Source of the DNA: Trigonopsis variabilis
Lineage: Eukaryota; Ascomycota; Trigonopsidomycetes; Trigonopsidales; Trigonopsidaceae
Direction of reading: 5' to 3'
DNA length: 64,000 nt
NCBI GenBank assembly: GCA_003707065.3
Contig: PPXM03000001.1
Location: forward strand, 248,001 to 312,000
Shown here: piece after piece, positions 11,085 through 21,562 of the stretch
How positions within the stretch are numbered: position 1 is the stretch's first letter
How the letters are laid out: the number at the start of each line of letters is the position of its first letter
The notes under the pieces: model-generated
The model's database searches: none
What the model saw: the letters and a program-made list of their open reading frames with translations, nothing else
Told to the model about the DNA's origin: nothing
Position numbers and translations under genes: made by a program

Positions 11085-13291
11085 TTAGTCCTTAAGATTC
11101 TGAATAAGACCGTCAAGAACATCAGCATATATAGTCAACACCCGCCATGCCGATCCCCGCAGTCGGATAGCCAAGATTCTTGCAAACGCTTCAGCCACGT
11201 TCTGATCTCGAGTAGCACCTTCCCGAACAACAAGGGCCTGAGCCGAATGATAAGTCTCGGCCTGCTCAATCGTCGGGCCTCCAGCGCTATTGACAGACTC
11301 GAGCCAGAGCACTAGACCTACTCCCAACAACGCCGCATGGCTGCAAACTTCAAAACTATCGAATCCTCTAGGGCTGCCATCAAGCAATCTTGCATCTCTG
11401 ACGGCATCAACGCAAATGCCCGCTGCTTCATTACTTCTTGGATCACTACCAATCTGAGGGGTTACTCGTCGCACAGCTCGCCACACAGCAATGGAATCAC
11501 CGTTGCTGACAGCAGATGCAACTGGTCCCATCTGCCAGTTTAACCTAACCGTGGTAGAGCGAAGTTGAGCATAAGCGTTGACAGCTAGCTGCGACACGGC
11601 ACGTAAACCACTTTCTCCCAGACTCGCTAAGAGGGTCCGCTCCCAACAGCTTAGCGCTATTCGCCGGCCCTGTTCGACAGTCTCTGCTAGCCTTGCCAAT
11701 GATCCATGAGCAAGCCCAATTGTGTATTCGGCCGCGAGACCTGCGACAAGCGTCCGAAGACCAAAGTCTGAAACTGTGACCGGTCGGTTATCATAGAGAG
11801 CATTCACTGCATCACCATATTCTATTTCCCGGTGAAGAGACCACTCGTCACTTGATGCAGTCCAGATACTCTCAGAACATGGTAACTGGACATTCCACAT
11901 ATCGCGCAACGTCAAGGGAGACAGCACATCATACCAAGTATTAATGAGGGCAAAGACAATATGAGTCGCACATGACACTCTGCATGACAGTTCACGTTCC
12001 AACCAGGATGTAGGTTCTCGGTTCTGCAAAATCTTGATGGAGCTCGTAAGAGGATACTCTAAAGCCGCTATATCATCAAGGAGGGTTGAATCCCCCCAAT
12101 AAACAACAAAGATCAAACATATAAGTAGAGCCTGAGATAACCATAGCGGAGACTGATGGATAGAAAAAGTTCGAGATGCCAGTGGTCCACAGCTGAATCG
12201 CCTTGAAACGTTATATAATCTAAAAGCAGACTTCAGGTCACCAGAAGCCAAGCTGCCAAGAGACAGCACACCTAAAAGGACTGGAATAGGAACGGTAGAA
12301 GGATCAAAAGAAGGTAAGTGTAAAAACGGTAGGCCAACATGAATTGAAAAAAAGTAAAAGCGAAGATACTCATTAATTTTATCTACTGGAGGTAGCTCGT
12401 TATCCGTCAGTTCTCCATATGATTGAGCATGCTCCAGGACTAAGCCACGAGCATACTCACCTGATAACTGAGGAACGTTTCCTCGACCACCATCTGAAAC
12501 TCCAATATGAACATTCCCAGCTTTAGGGCCTTCTAGATGATCAAATGTTGTATCAGAAACCTCAAACCCAAGATCAAGTCTTGGAGCAAGTGGTAGTGCC
12601 AAGCCTCTCGGAGTTCTTAAAGAATCATTAGTCCGATCGGAAGGAGGGGGAAAACCGTTATTGACAGTCTGTCCCATGAATGAATAGGGCTGACCTGGAG
12701 TGTCAGGCACGTAGAAGTGATTCTGACGATTTTCTTGGGACACTCTTGCTTGCTGTAAGCCGGTCAAAACAGCAGCACTCATTTCTATCTCCTCTTCCGG
12801 GTGTTCGTCGTTTTTCTTCACTGGTCTTCTTGGTCTCTTTGCTTTGGATTTATTATGAGCCCCTGATGAAGAAGATGCTGATATCGCCGTTGCCGATGTT
12901 TTAGCTTGATTGGCATGGACCGTTCGTTCATGTCGTAATAATAAATCCCTTCTAACAAACGTACTCGTACATCGGTCACACTTGAAAGGCCTCTCTTTTG
13001 TATCTAAAAAGTCAGTTGGATATGCCACTAACAATCGCTCAATCGTCTTTAATTCCCGTGTCCAAGTGATTAATGGAATTAAAATTAAACCAGCAAACAG
13101 TTACTGTTTCCCGCATCTCAAACAGGCCGATATCGAGCCGGAGCATACTCACGAGATCGCTCATGCCGGGTTCGATGCTCACTCCTACTGAAGGCGCGAG
13201 AACAATAAGAACACCGATACTTTTTATCAGCAGAAGATGAACGGTTCTTCTGCTGACCCACAGGCGGTACGAAACTGATCACAGATTGCAT
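11085..13291 (-). CDS. Two-finger C2H2 transcription factor with fungal-specific TF domain
   Basis: Predicted DNA-binding regulator. Exons are 13291..13153 and 13003..11085 (685 residues), joined across a 149-nt intron. The first exon supplies finger 1 (CSYC ... FSRSEHRTRHERSH) and the junction completes the linker HTKERPF before finger 2 (CDRCTSTFVRRDLLLRHERTVH). This restores the standard H-x4-H and linker spacing, which argues for this intron. A KRPRRPVKK basic patch follows. The central region (FFSIHVGLPFLHLPSFDP and onward) matches the fungal-specific transcription factor domain, giving the C2H2-plus-fungal_trans layout found in many ascomycete regulators. The target genes are unknown. 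It is divergent from the Cdt2-like gene, with a TCACGTGA site between them. Confidence 0.85.
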
Positions 13292-13403
13292 GATGAAAGG
13301 TCCGGACGTCTACCGGATGGTACTAGGTGCTCAATCAGATCCTTCTCCGCACTCGGGACTTCCTCCCCGCATGCCCCACACTCGAAATGGGCAAGCCCGG
13401 GAG

Positions 13404-13411
13404 TCACGTGA
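13404..13411. promoter_or_regulatory. TCACGTGA palindrome (bHLH-type site)
   Basis: A perfect 8-bp palindrome containing the CACGTG E-box. TCACGTGA is the preferred site of Cbf1-type bHLH proteins in yeasts. It lies in the 215-nt divergent gap between the zinc-finger gene (start 13291) and the Cdt2-like gene (start 13507). Confidence 0.4.
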
Positions 13412-13506
13412 TGATCCATGCTGTCAGCGTAGCGCTACGGTCAGCTGAACTGGCTAGAGTAACGCGCGTGGGAAAAGCGAAGAACCGTGATTGATTCGAG
13501 ATTAGA

Positions 13507-14821
13507 ATGATTGGGGAGCCTTTGATAGAACGGGGAATATTGGAGGATATCACTAATAGATGTGATACGCGGGGGAAAAAGCGCGTTAAGATCGAGCTGG
13601 AAAGTATTGATCAAGATATCAATACGCGTATCATAAATGCTCTTTTAGCTCGACAGACGTCTGGCACTCTAATAGATATGCGAAACTTGAGTATGAGGAC
13701 TTCACATGACCATGCTAATATCAGATTTGTCACAACACAGTCTAGAACGCTTTTGCCAGAATGGCCAGTTGACTTTCCCTTGGTTGAGAGATCAGCTAAC
13801 AAGCCCGCTAGCCGTCGCAACCTCTAAAGATTCTAGTGAGCGCTTAGCTATAAGCACAGACTCTGGACGGGTGCAGATAATGTCACGATCAGATTCGGGG
13901 TGGGCTCAAGCCTTTGTGCCCGATCAGGAGGTCAGCGTGTTTGATCTTGATTTTGCTCTGTCATCGGATTATTTTGCCTTCTCCCGAGCAGGGGTAGGTG
14001 AAGTGTGCTTTGTTGACTCCTCGTTAGCCTCGGTCGTGTCCACATTGCGTGTCGAAGATTCAGCTGTTGCCAATACTACGATAAGAAGAGTGCGGTTCAG
14101 TCCTTATGCTAATAATTTATTGGCTCTGGCCTCTCGTCAAGGTAATTTACTGATCTACGATGTCCGGGCTCCTTTTATGAAGTCACAGACAGAAACTTCT
14201 TGCATATACCAAGTTTCTCATTGCCATGGAGAATTTCCGGGTACCAACAGAAGGACAGCTAAGCGACGGATACCTAGCGTGACGGCTTTAGAATGGACAA
14301 AAGATTATCAACTGGCGACGTGCTGTGATTCGGATGAACAGATTCGGATATGGGACATGAGATACTCCGTTCCTAAGAAGAAATTGGCTTTAGCGAGCGA
14401 GAAACTTAATGGATTGAGGAGCTACGGAGTGACATCGATCGCAGTGGATGATACTCAAGGACTCATTTGGACAATGACAAGAAAAGGAGAGATATTCGGT
14501 TACGACATGAATAATCCAAGGTTGCCTCTGTATAAGAAGTCGAATCCTAATCTTGTGGTAAATTCTTTCTTTGTTGATCTTGCCTTGACCAAAACTCACG
14601 CTGCGAAACGATTAGGGGGCTCAGTCCTTGCCGCTGGAAGCTCCAATGGCAAAGTACTCATGTTTCCTCTAGAAAAAAAACTCAACACGGAGCCAGTGAT
14701 TTTGGACATATCACATTACGAGGAAACAGAAACAGGGGTCTTGACTTGGCTTGAGAACGGAGATCTCCTTACTATACAGGATAATGGTAATGTGCATATT
14801 TGGGGTGACGATATGATTTAA
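13507..14821 (+). CDS. WD40 protein resembling Cdt2/DTL
   Basis: Probable substrate receptor of a CRL4 (Cul4-Ddb1) ubiquitin ligase, the role of Cdt2/DTL in PCNA-linked destruction of Cdt1 and related substrates. Exons are 13507..13690 and 13725..14821 (426 residues). The 34-nt intron has a GTATGA donor and a TGCTAATATCAG end, and splicing switches frame cleanly into the WD40 region. Repeats visible include VRFSPYANNLLALASRQGNL ending IYDVRAP, VTALEWTKDYQLATCCDSD ending IRIWDMR, and a last blade ending NGNVHIWG. The WDxR/DxR endings are what Ddb1-binding WD40 proteins use, and VTALEW..LATC resembles DTL repeats. The N-terminal 60 residues have no repeat. Another nuclear WD40 receptor remains possible. 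Confidence 0.6.
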
Positions 14822-15801
14822 ATGTCTATGATTGATAGCATATCATAATAAGCATATGCTTTGGGAATAATAAGAGCTAAAATGTCTCATATACAAGCTA
14901 ACAGCCGATACTAGAAAGCCACACTTCGGGCTTCTGTTCTAGGGAGAGATTGGCCCACCCATGTTAATGAATCTTCATCATATATGAGATCTATTTTTTC
15001 AAACACTCATGGAGTGGTTACACTCCTGAGATTCAAGTCTACGACTTCATAGCCACGCTGCAATGTGACATGCGACTTGGCTCAGACAATGTTCCCAAGT
15101 CACCTACATAAGAACGAGCTCTCCAATCCTTTGATAGCTATGATTCCGAGTCTGTAAGCCCTGATTATTGCGTTCAACTAAGAATATCTTGCCATCCTTG
15201 TAGGCTTTGTTCCTGCGCAAGTGGAACCGAGATGGTACTGGCCGATGAGACGCACGATGTCAAAACCGTTACGGTGGTTCCGATTTTTTTCACCATCTCT
15301 GTTGACGTGCAACGGCTCGTTTTGCTCTTGCCTCCTGCTGAGAGGAAGTTTTATCTCATAAGCAACAGGATGGATAACCACTGCTGTAACATACGAAATC
15401 ATGCCAATTGGTATTCGTTTTCTTTGCTCGAATTTCACCTTGCTTCACTAATTGCTGTTGCAAGAACACGGAATATTGGCCCTTGACATTAGTCTTTATT
15501 AAGTAACAGCAGCTGTGGCAGTTTTTCTTAGGCCTGGGCAGATTGACCGCATTGCCTGAAATGAGCTAATGACGAGAATGCTAAAAGGATGATAAATCCA
15601 AGTAGATAATTCCAGAGGCAGAATATTGGCCAAGTTCGATTTAGACAAGACTCACGTAAATGAGTGTAGGTTTTTCTCCCGTAGATAGACAGACGACTCT
15701 GATCTATTGTCGGTTGCATGGCAACTAGTGCTAGCCCAGTCGAGTTATAAATATTATCTATTAGAGATCTTGCTTTGAGACTCTAACGTCTGATTGTGGC
15801 C
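14822..15801. other. Intergenic stretch, no confident gene
   Basis: About 980 nt between the Cdt2-like gene and the RasGEF. On the minus strand between 15178 and 15719 there are several short open pieces with splice-like borders, including a 63-codon ATG frame at 15528..15719 with one hydrophobic segment (NYLLGFIILLAFSSLA). I could not join them into a recognisable protein. Nothing else is apparent besides the RasGEF promoter. Confidence 0.35.
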
Positions 15802-18585
15802 ATGACTGAAAGTAATCAAGTGGAGAACCCAAGTATCCCGGCTGATACAGTTGCGGTGGATAAGATAGGCGAAGAGGAAGAGCTGAGAGCGATCCTTCGT
15901 GCTGCGCATTTACCAGCCAAGGAAAGAATGGAGAAGTTAAGACTAGCTGCTAGACACAAGGATATAGATAATGGTTTGACAAAGTCTTCTGAAGGACTTG
16001 AAGAGTTTAACAGAGGAAGACCAAAGTCTCAAGAGATGAGTCCTCGGACTAATGTGCAATCACCAGAATCTTCGAAAGGTAAGTGTTTGGTTATTTCCTC
16101 TAAGGATAGCCTGTATTTATACTGTGCGAGATCCTGCAAAGAGACGAAGTTTCAGTTCCAATTACCTTAGCGAGACCCTCTTTTCATTCAAGGCTATCAG
16201 CTCATTGGTGTAATGATGTCTAACTTTATATAGAGTATAAATTCGCAAACCATTTTCAACTTCCGACAGTTCGCCCTTCTCCTGGTATAGGTGTCTTTAC
16301 ATCTTATCTTGAGTTCAGTCCCGTCACGCGGGACCCCAGTGATTACCAACCTCCTTTACAGTTTATCGCTATTCCAACACGGGAAAAGCGAAGTTCAGTG
16401 AGTGGAAGCGTCGGAAAATATAGTGGATTTGAACAACATGTATTGCGAGCCTCAAAGCTTCCTCCTGCATCACCTGTTCGAGAGCGACAGGGGTCTCAGT
16501 CATCGGTCATTTCCAACGATAGTAAGCGAGGATCGTGAGTTGATTTCAACTTCATAGTCTAACTGTTTAAGGCAATCTAGACTGTCACACTTATCTGATG
16601 CCCGTCTCAGTATATCCGACGAGATTCTCGAGAGCTTCTCGGCTGAAATCACAATCATTAAAAATGACATTCTCCTATCAGGTCAAAACATCGTTACTAA
16701 TCTGCTACCTCAAGGGGACTGTAAACCTGCAGTTAGTGAATTGGTCCAGCAGATCCGTGAATTTGTGGAGCTCTATGACCTATTCGAAATCGGAGCATCT
16801 AAGAATGACCTCGCTTATATGGACATGGAAAGGAAACGAAGTGATCTAATTGAGCATCTTAATCTTTTAGACCGTGTCGCTGTCGTGCAATTAAGCGATC
16901 ATTCTGCCAGCGTCAAAGCTAAATTGGATTATCTTAGGATTCTTTTCGATAACTTGGCTCTCGCTTCTAATCATTACTTTGAAGCTTATAGTGCCCAACA
17001 GCAAGAGAAAATAAGCCCCTCAAGGCATAGTTCAATATCTTCTAACGACAAGAGATCTTTATACGGCATTACTGCAGAGGGATCTCGGTATCCTGACCTT
17101 TATAGCACTATCCCAGAACAGTCTAACCGGCGGACTCCATCGTTTGAAGGTGACTCGCTATCTAAGTTTTCCAGTCCTAATTCTGGAATGTATAAGACTC
17201 TATCAGGAGGCCTTTCAAGGAGAACTTCTACAAGCCTTGACAGCAGCCACACTGGTTCCGATGACTTATGGTTTCTCAAGTGTCGTCATGAGAGAGAGTT
17301 GACCTACGATGAGAATAATAATATAAAAAGCGGCACTTTGATTGCTTTGGTGGAACAGATGACGAGCCATAAAATCCCAGATTCTCAACTGATCAATACG
17401 TTTCTTCTTACTTTTGAGACCTTTACTACTCCTGCAAAGTTTTTCGAGTGTTTACGGTGCCGTTATTTCGTCCAGCCACCTGAAGGTCTCGAGGGGCATT
17501 GGGATATGTGGTGCCGACTAAAACAAGCAATCATAAGACAACGAGTGATCAATATATTGAAGCGATGGCTAGTAGACTATTATATGGAACCTGCAGAAGA
17601 CCAGAAAGAGGCGCGACAAAAGTTACTAAGGTCTATTATTCGGTTCTTATCCCAGCTGGTCGAAAATAATGTTGCTGCAGCTAGAAAGGTGCTCCAGATT
17701 GCACAGTGTCGTCTCCAAGGTGAACCGATTGTGAAGAATACCGTGCCTTCGAAGCCCAAACTACTGCCTCCTATATTACCTCCTGGGTTTGATGTGAACA
17801 AGCCAGACTTGACATTTGAGGAGATTCTTCAAGTTCAACCTGAAGAGATTGCTCGCCAACTGACGTTGTTTGATTATGAGCTGTTTGTCCAAATCAGGTA
17901 CACAGACTGCCTAAACACGGCCTGGATGAATAAGAGACGTCAGGCTGGACTTAACATTCGAAATATGATTGCTCATGCCAATAAGAAAGCCAACTGGATT
18001 GCGGAGAAGATTTTGTCCGAGCTCGATGTTATGAAACGAGCTAGGATTCTGACATATTTCATTCATCTTGTTGTGGAATGCAGGAGAATCAATAATTTCA
18101 ATGCCGTTATGATTTTATTGTCTGGTCTCTATTCCAGTACGATTAGACGTCTTAAACGGACTTGGGACCTTGTTAGAGCTGATGACCAAGCGCTTTTGGC
18201 TGAGATGGATGATTTGATGAGTCGAGATCGGAATTTCATGAAGTACAGAGAGGCATTGCGTGCAGCAAACCCGCCGCTGATTCCTTTTGTTGGTTTATGC
18301 CTGAGTGATCTGACATTTGCATCCGAAGGCAAACGTCAGGTTCAAACCGAGAAAACTATTGTGAACTTCTCCAAAGTCACCAAGGTGGCGGATATCATCC
18401 GGATGATACAGCTTTATCAAGCACGACCGTATGAGAATCAATCTGTACCTTCGATTCAAGAGTACTTGAGGCATGCTTTTGAAAGTGCCCAAGGAATCGA
18501 AGAGTTATACCATGTTTCCTTAACGTTAGAGCCGCAGACTACGGCCACTCCCTCACTGGTTGAGACAAGAAAGTGTAAACAATAG
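15802..18585 (+). CDS. Cdc25-type Ras guanine nucleotide exchange factor
   Basis: Activates a Ras-family GTPase by exchanging GDP for GTP at the membrane. Inferred exons are 15802..16078, 16234..16534 and 16581..18585 (860 residues). From about residue 415 a RasGEF_N domain runs from SGTLIALVEQMTSHKIPD through FLLTFETFTTPAKFF to LVENN. The catalytic CDC25 homology domain follows from LTLFDYELFVQIRYTDCLNT, with NFNAVMILLSGLYSSTIRRL, RTWDLV and PPLIPFVGLCLSDLTF, the core contacts of the family. The first 400 residues are Ser/Arg-rich and look disordered; I see no SH3 domain. The first ATG in frame is used. Its stop is 41 nt from that of convergent CCS1. The exact Ras target cannot be read from sequence. 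Confidence 0.88.
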
Positions 18586-18626
18586 CAGACAAAATATCAC
18601 TAGATTGTTTATTTATTATGACTAAA

Positions 18627-19402
18627 TTATAACACGCCTCTTTTGATTGCATCCTGGCGCTCTTGCCAGACCGTCTTGCCAGAGCAACTACAAACGGTCT
18701 TGTCATTCTGCCATACTCCAGCCGAACGAGCAATAACACCCACAATAGAACGTTCATCAATCGAGCCATCAGCATTGTCCGTGACCGCAATACTCCGACC
18801 GATCAAGTCCAAAATCTTTAATGGCTTTTTTATAAAGGCCTGCGCTGTTCCATCATTTCCGACATCTAAAGGATCCAAGTCACAAATCGAAGGCCCCGTA
18901 GACAGGGCCTGGCGAGACAAGTCGCCAGATGTGCGAATCGAAGGATAGTAGCGACCTGGCTTTAGCCCGTTCAAGGTCATATCAATCAAAATATTGTTTT
19001 TCGAGCCCGATACTAGTCGCGCCAAGCCTCGAATGGGAGTGTCAAAATATCGAGGATCAAATGTCTCGAGAATACAGACAGCAGCGCTATTTGGTTCACC
19101 AGTCCCTCGAATAACAGCATCCTTTCCGATACCTTGCATAGCTTTGACGATTTGAGAAGGAGGACATGATCCTTCAACTGCTACTAATTGACTAGATAAG
19201 TCGATATCAAACCGAGACAAGCCTTTTCTGTCAGACCAGCTCATGAGAGGATCTTACCATTGATTGACTTGAGAGCCTTTGAAACTGAGTTCACACATCC
19301 TTTACATGATAAGGGAACGGCAAAGACCGTCTTGAAGTCAGAATGGCAAACATGTATCATTTATACCTTGAACGAATCTGAATCCGAGTCTGACAGAGTC
19401 AT
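18627..19402 (-). CDS. CCS1: Copper chaperone for Cu/Zn superoxide dismutase
   Basis: Delivers copper to Sod1 and helps form its disulfide in cytosol and mitochondrial intermembrane space. Exons are 19402..19367, 19330..19258 and 19222..18627 (234 residues), with introns of 36 and 35 nt that both have CTGAC branch sites. Domain I is an HMA fold with the copper site as C21-K-G-C24 in PLSCKGCVNSVSKAL, preceded by an acidic MTLSDSDSDS leader. Domain II is the SOD-like part (EGSCPPSQIVKAMQGIGKDA, NSAAVCILE, GLKPGRYYPSI). Domain III keeps the essential CxC motif (C213-S-C215). All three functional regions are intact. The 450-nt gap upstream is shared with the kinesin gene. Confidence 0.93.
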
Positions 19403-19851
19403 GCTTTGTAATGGATCAAGGTGTGGCGGACGTGTATCGGTCAGTCGACCAGAGCACCGCCGATAGAACGGGATACACAGAAAGGGAAATAATGTCAAGA
19501 CAACCTAGGAGCACGCGATGACGATTATATAGTCAGCCTCTTCCACAGAACATCATTGTCACTTTTTAAGCCTCATTGAGAGCTCTGCGGATTTAAACTA
19601 GGCTGGACATTATAATCTCGAATTGAATGACTGCAATGGAACGAGAAAGCAGAAGAATTAATTTCTGTAGAATGGCGCTGGCACGCGCTTTGGACACAAG
19701 CAGTCATCAGCTGATAGGCTCCTCTACAATGGTGCCTTCATGACTAGCCATGCCTGCGGACCATACGTTACGACAGTATACCCGGAGTAGTGTTGCCATG
19801 TTTGCCTACAAGGTCCCAATTAAGACCCAAAGAAGTAACAGATAAACAACC
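19403..19851. other. Divergent promoter region CCS1/kinesin
   Basis: 449 nt with no gene. It must hold the start regions of both flanking genes. I found no distinct repeat or structured element. Confidence 0.4.
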
Positions 19852-21528
19852 ATGTCATCTGTTCCAAGCTCATCACAAGAAGTGACGTTAACCATGACAG
19901 GAACGTCAGATTCTAGTTCTGATACGATATCTGAACAAGATTGGCAGTCAGGGAATCGTGTTCGGGATGAAAGTAACGTCAAGGTGATTCTTCGGGTGCG
20001 AGGCTTGGCGGAGAGAGGTATGAAAAGAATATTAATTAAGCCAAACTAACGAAATCAAGAGACCGCAAGAGGAGCCCGAGTGATTGTTTCGGTTGATAAC
20101 AAGAATCATTCAGTAACCTTGTACCCTCCTGGGCCGGTTGACCGACCATACAGCCGAAAACAAATCTCCAACGAACGCCGGTTCAATCTAGATTACTGCT
20201 TTTCGTCTATTTCACGAGACGATCCCGAATATGCTAGTCAAGAGACTGTATACATTAATTTGGGTCAGCCACTCTTGGATCATAATATGGAAGGATATAA
20301 CACCTGTATCCTGGCTTATGGCCAGACGGGAGCAGGCAAAACTTACACAATGATGGGTACTGAGGACGAACCAGGACTCATCCCTAGAACTTGTACTGAT
20401 CTTTTTGAGCGTCTCGAAAGTTTCGCTTCTGCCTCGTATGGATACTCCGTCAAAGTGTCTTTCTTCGAAGTCTATAATGAGAAAGTAAGAGACCTTCTGG
20501 CCAGCCAGGGACCCGGATCCAAACCAAGTAATCTGAAAGTCCGGGAATCACCAATAGAAGGACCATTTATTCAGGACCTTCAGGAACATAGCGTTCAGGA
20601 TTATCAGCAAATCAAAGCCCTGTTAGATACAGGCAATCGTGCAAGGGCTACAGCTTCAACAGGGATGAATTCAGCATCCAGTAGATCCCATGCCGTGGTT
20701 ACAATAACCTTGAGACAGACTTACACGGACCCCGACACGCAGGAAAGTCGAGAAAAGGTATCAAAAATACGACTAGTCGATTTGGCAGGATCAGAGCGTG
20801 TCGAACATACAAACTCGACTGGCCAAAGATTGAGAGAAGGGTCGAATATTAATCGCTCTCTCACCACGCTGGGTAGGGTCATTAAAGCACTTTCAGAGAC
20901 TCATAAAGAAAGTCATCAAAAGGACGTCATACCTTACCGAGATTCGATCCTTACGTGGGTCCTGCGCGAGTCTTTGGGAGGAAACAGTAAAACAGTCGTG
21001 ATCTCATGCATTTCCCCGTCAGAATATCATGAGAGCCTCTCGACCCTACAGTATTGTTCAAGAGCTAAGCGGATCCATAATCAAGCAATAATCAATCAAG
21101 ATATTAAAACAGCTCGAGAGACTGCCGCCCAACAGGCAGAAATGCAGAATATTCTCCTTGCCCTACAGAGCAGTCTCTTAGAAACTGCTGCACTGCGAGA
21201 TCAGAAAGAGCAGCAATCAAGAGACCTTGAAATGTTCAAGAAAGCTGTCTCCTTCTTTGAGGAGAAAGCGAATATTGAACAAAGCAAGACTCGCAAAGTA
21301 TTGGAGGATAATGCCGCTTTGAAGCGACATAATCGACTAGTTACTGACTACTTACGCGTCGTTGTATCCAAGCCCTCTGATACTGATAAGTTTAATTTAA
21401 AGACTGTGCAGAAGAGTCTTATGGCTGAGAGAGAGGAGCTCTTGGATGACATAGGTGCTCTCCTCAATGGGATTCGTAATGATGTTGAGTCCTCAAAAAA
21501 TATGTTTTCTATGGGGATTGCATTCTAG
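19852..21528 (+). CDS. Short kinesin-3-like motor protein
   Basis: Microtubule motor. Exons are 19852..20017 and 20060..21528 (544 residues), with a 42-nt intron that joins AER|ETARGARV. Motor signatures are all present: GQTGAGKT P-loop at about residues 143-150, SSRSH of switch I, LVDLAGSE of switch II, and EGSNINRSL after it. The insert SRDDPEYASQETVY and the opening NVKVILRVR..AERE are typical of kinesin-3 (KIF1/Unc104). After the motor and a neck of about 20 residues there is only a coiled-coil-like tail of roughly 130 residues. No FHA or PH domain is seen, unlike Unc104. Fission yeast Klp8 is a similarly short member. The usual RVRP near the start reads RVRG here. The stop is 34 nt from that of VPS16. 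Confidence 0.87.
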
Positions 21529-21562
21529 TTTTATACCGTTAAGTAAGAAATACACCGTAGCA

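Noticed and set aside
13004-13034. Zinc-finger protein starting within the intron (MLVAYPTD...)
   Set aside because: That start is not an ATG and leaves only one and a half fingers. The upstream exon supplies the first C2H2 finger and the correct linker.
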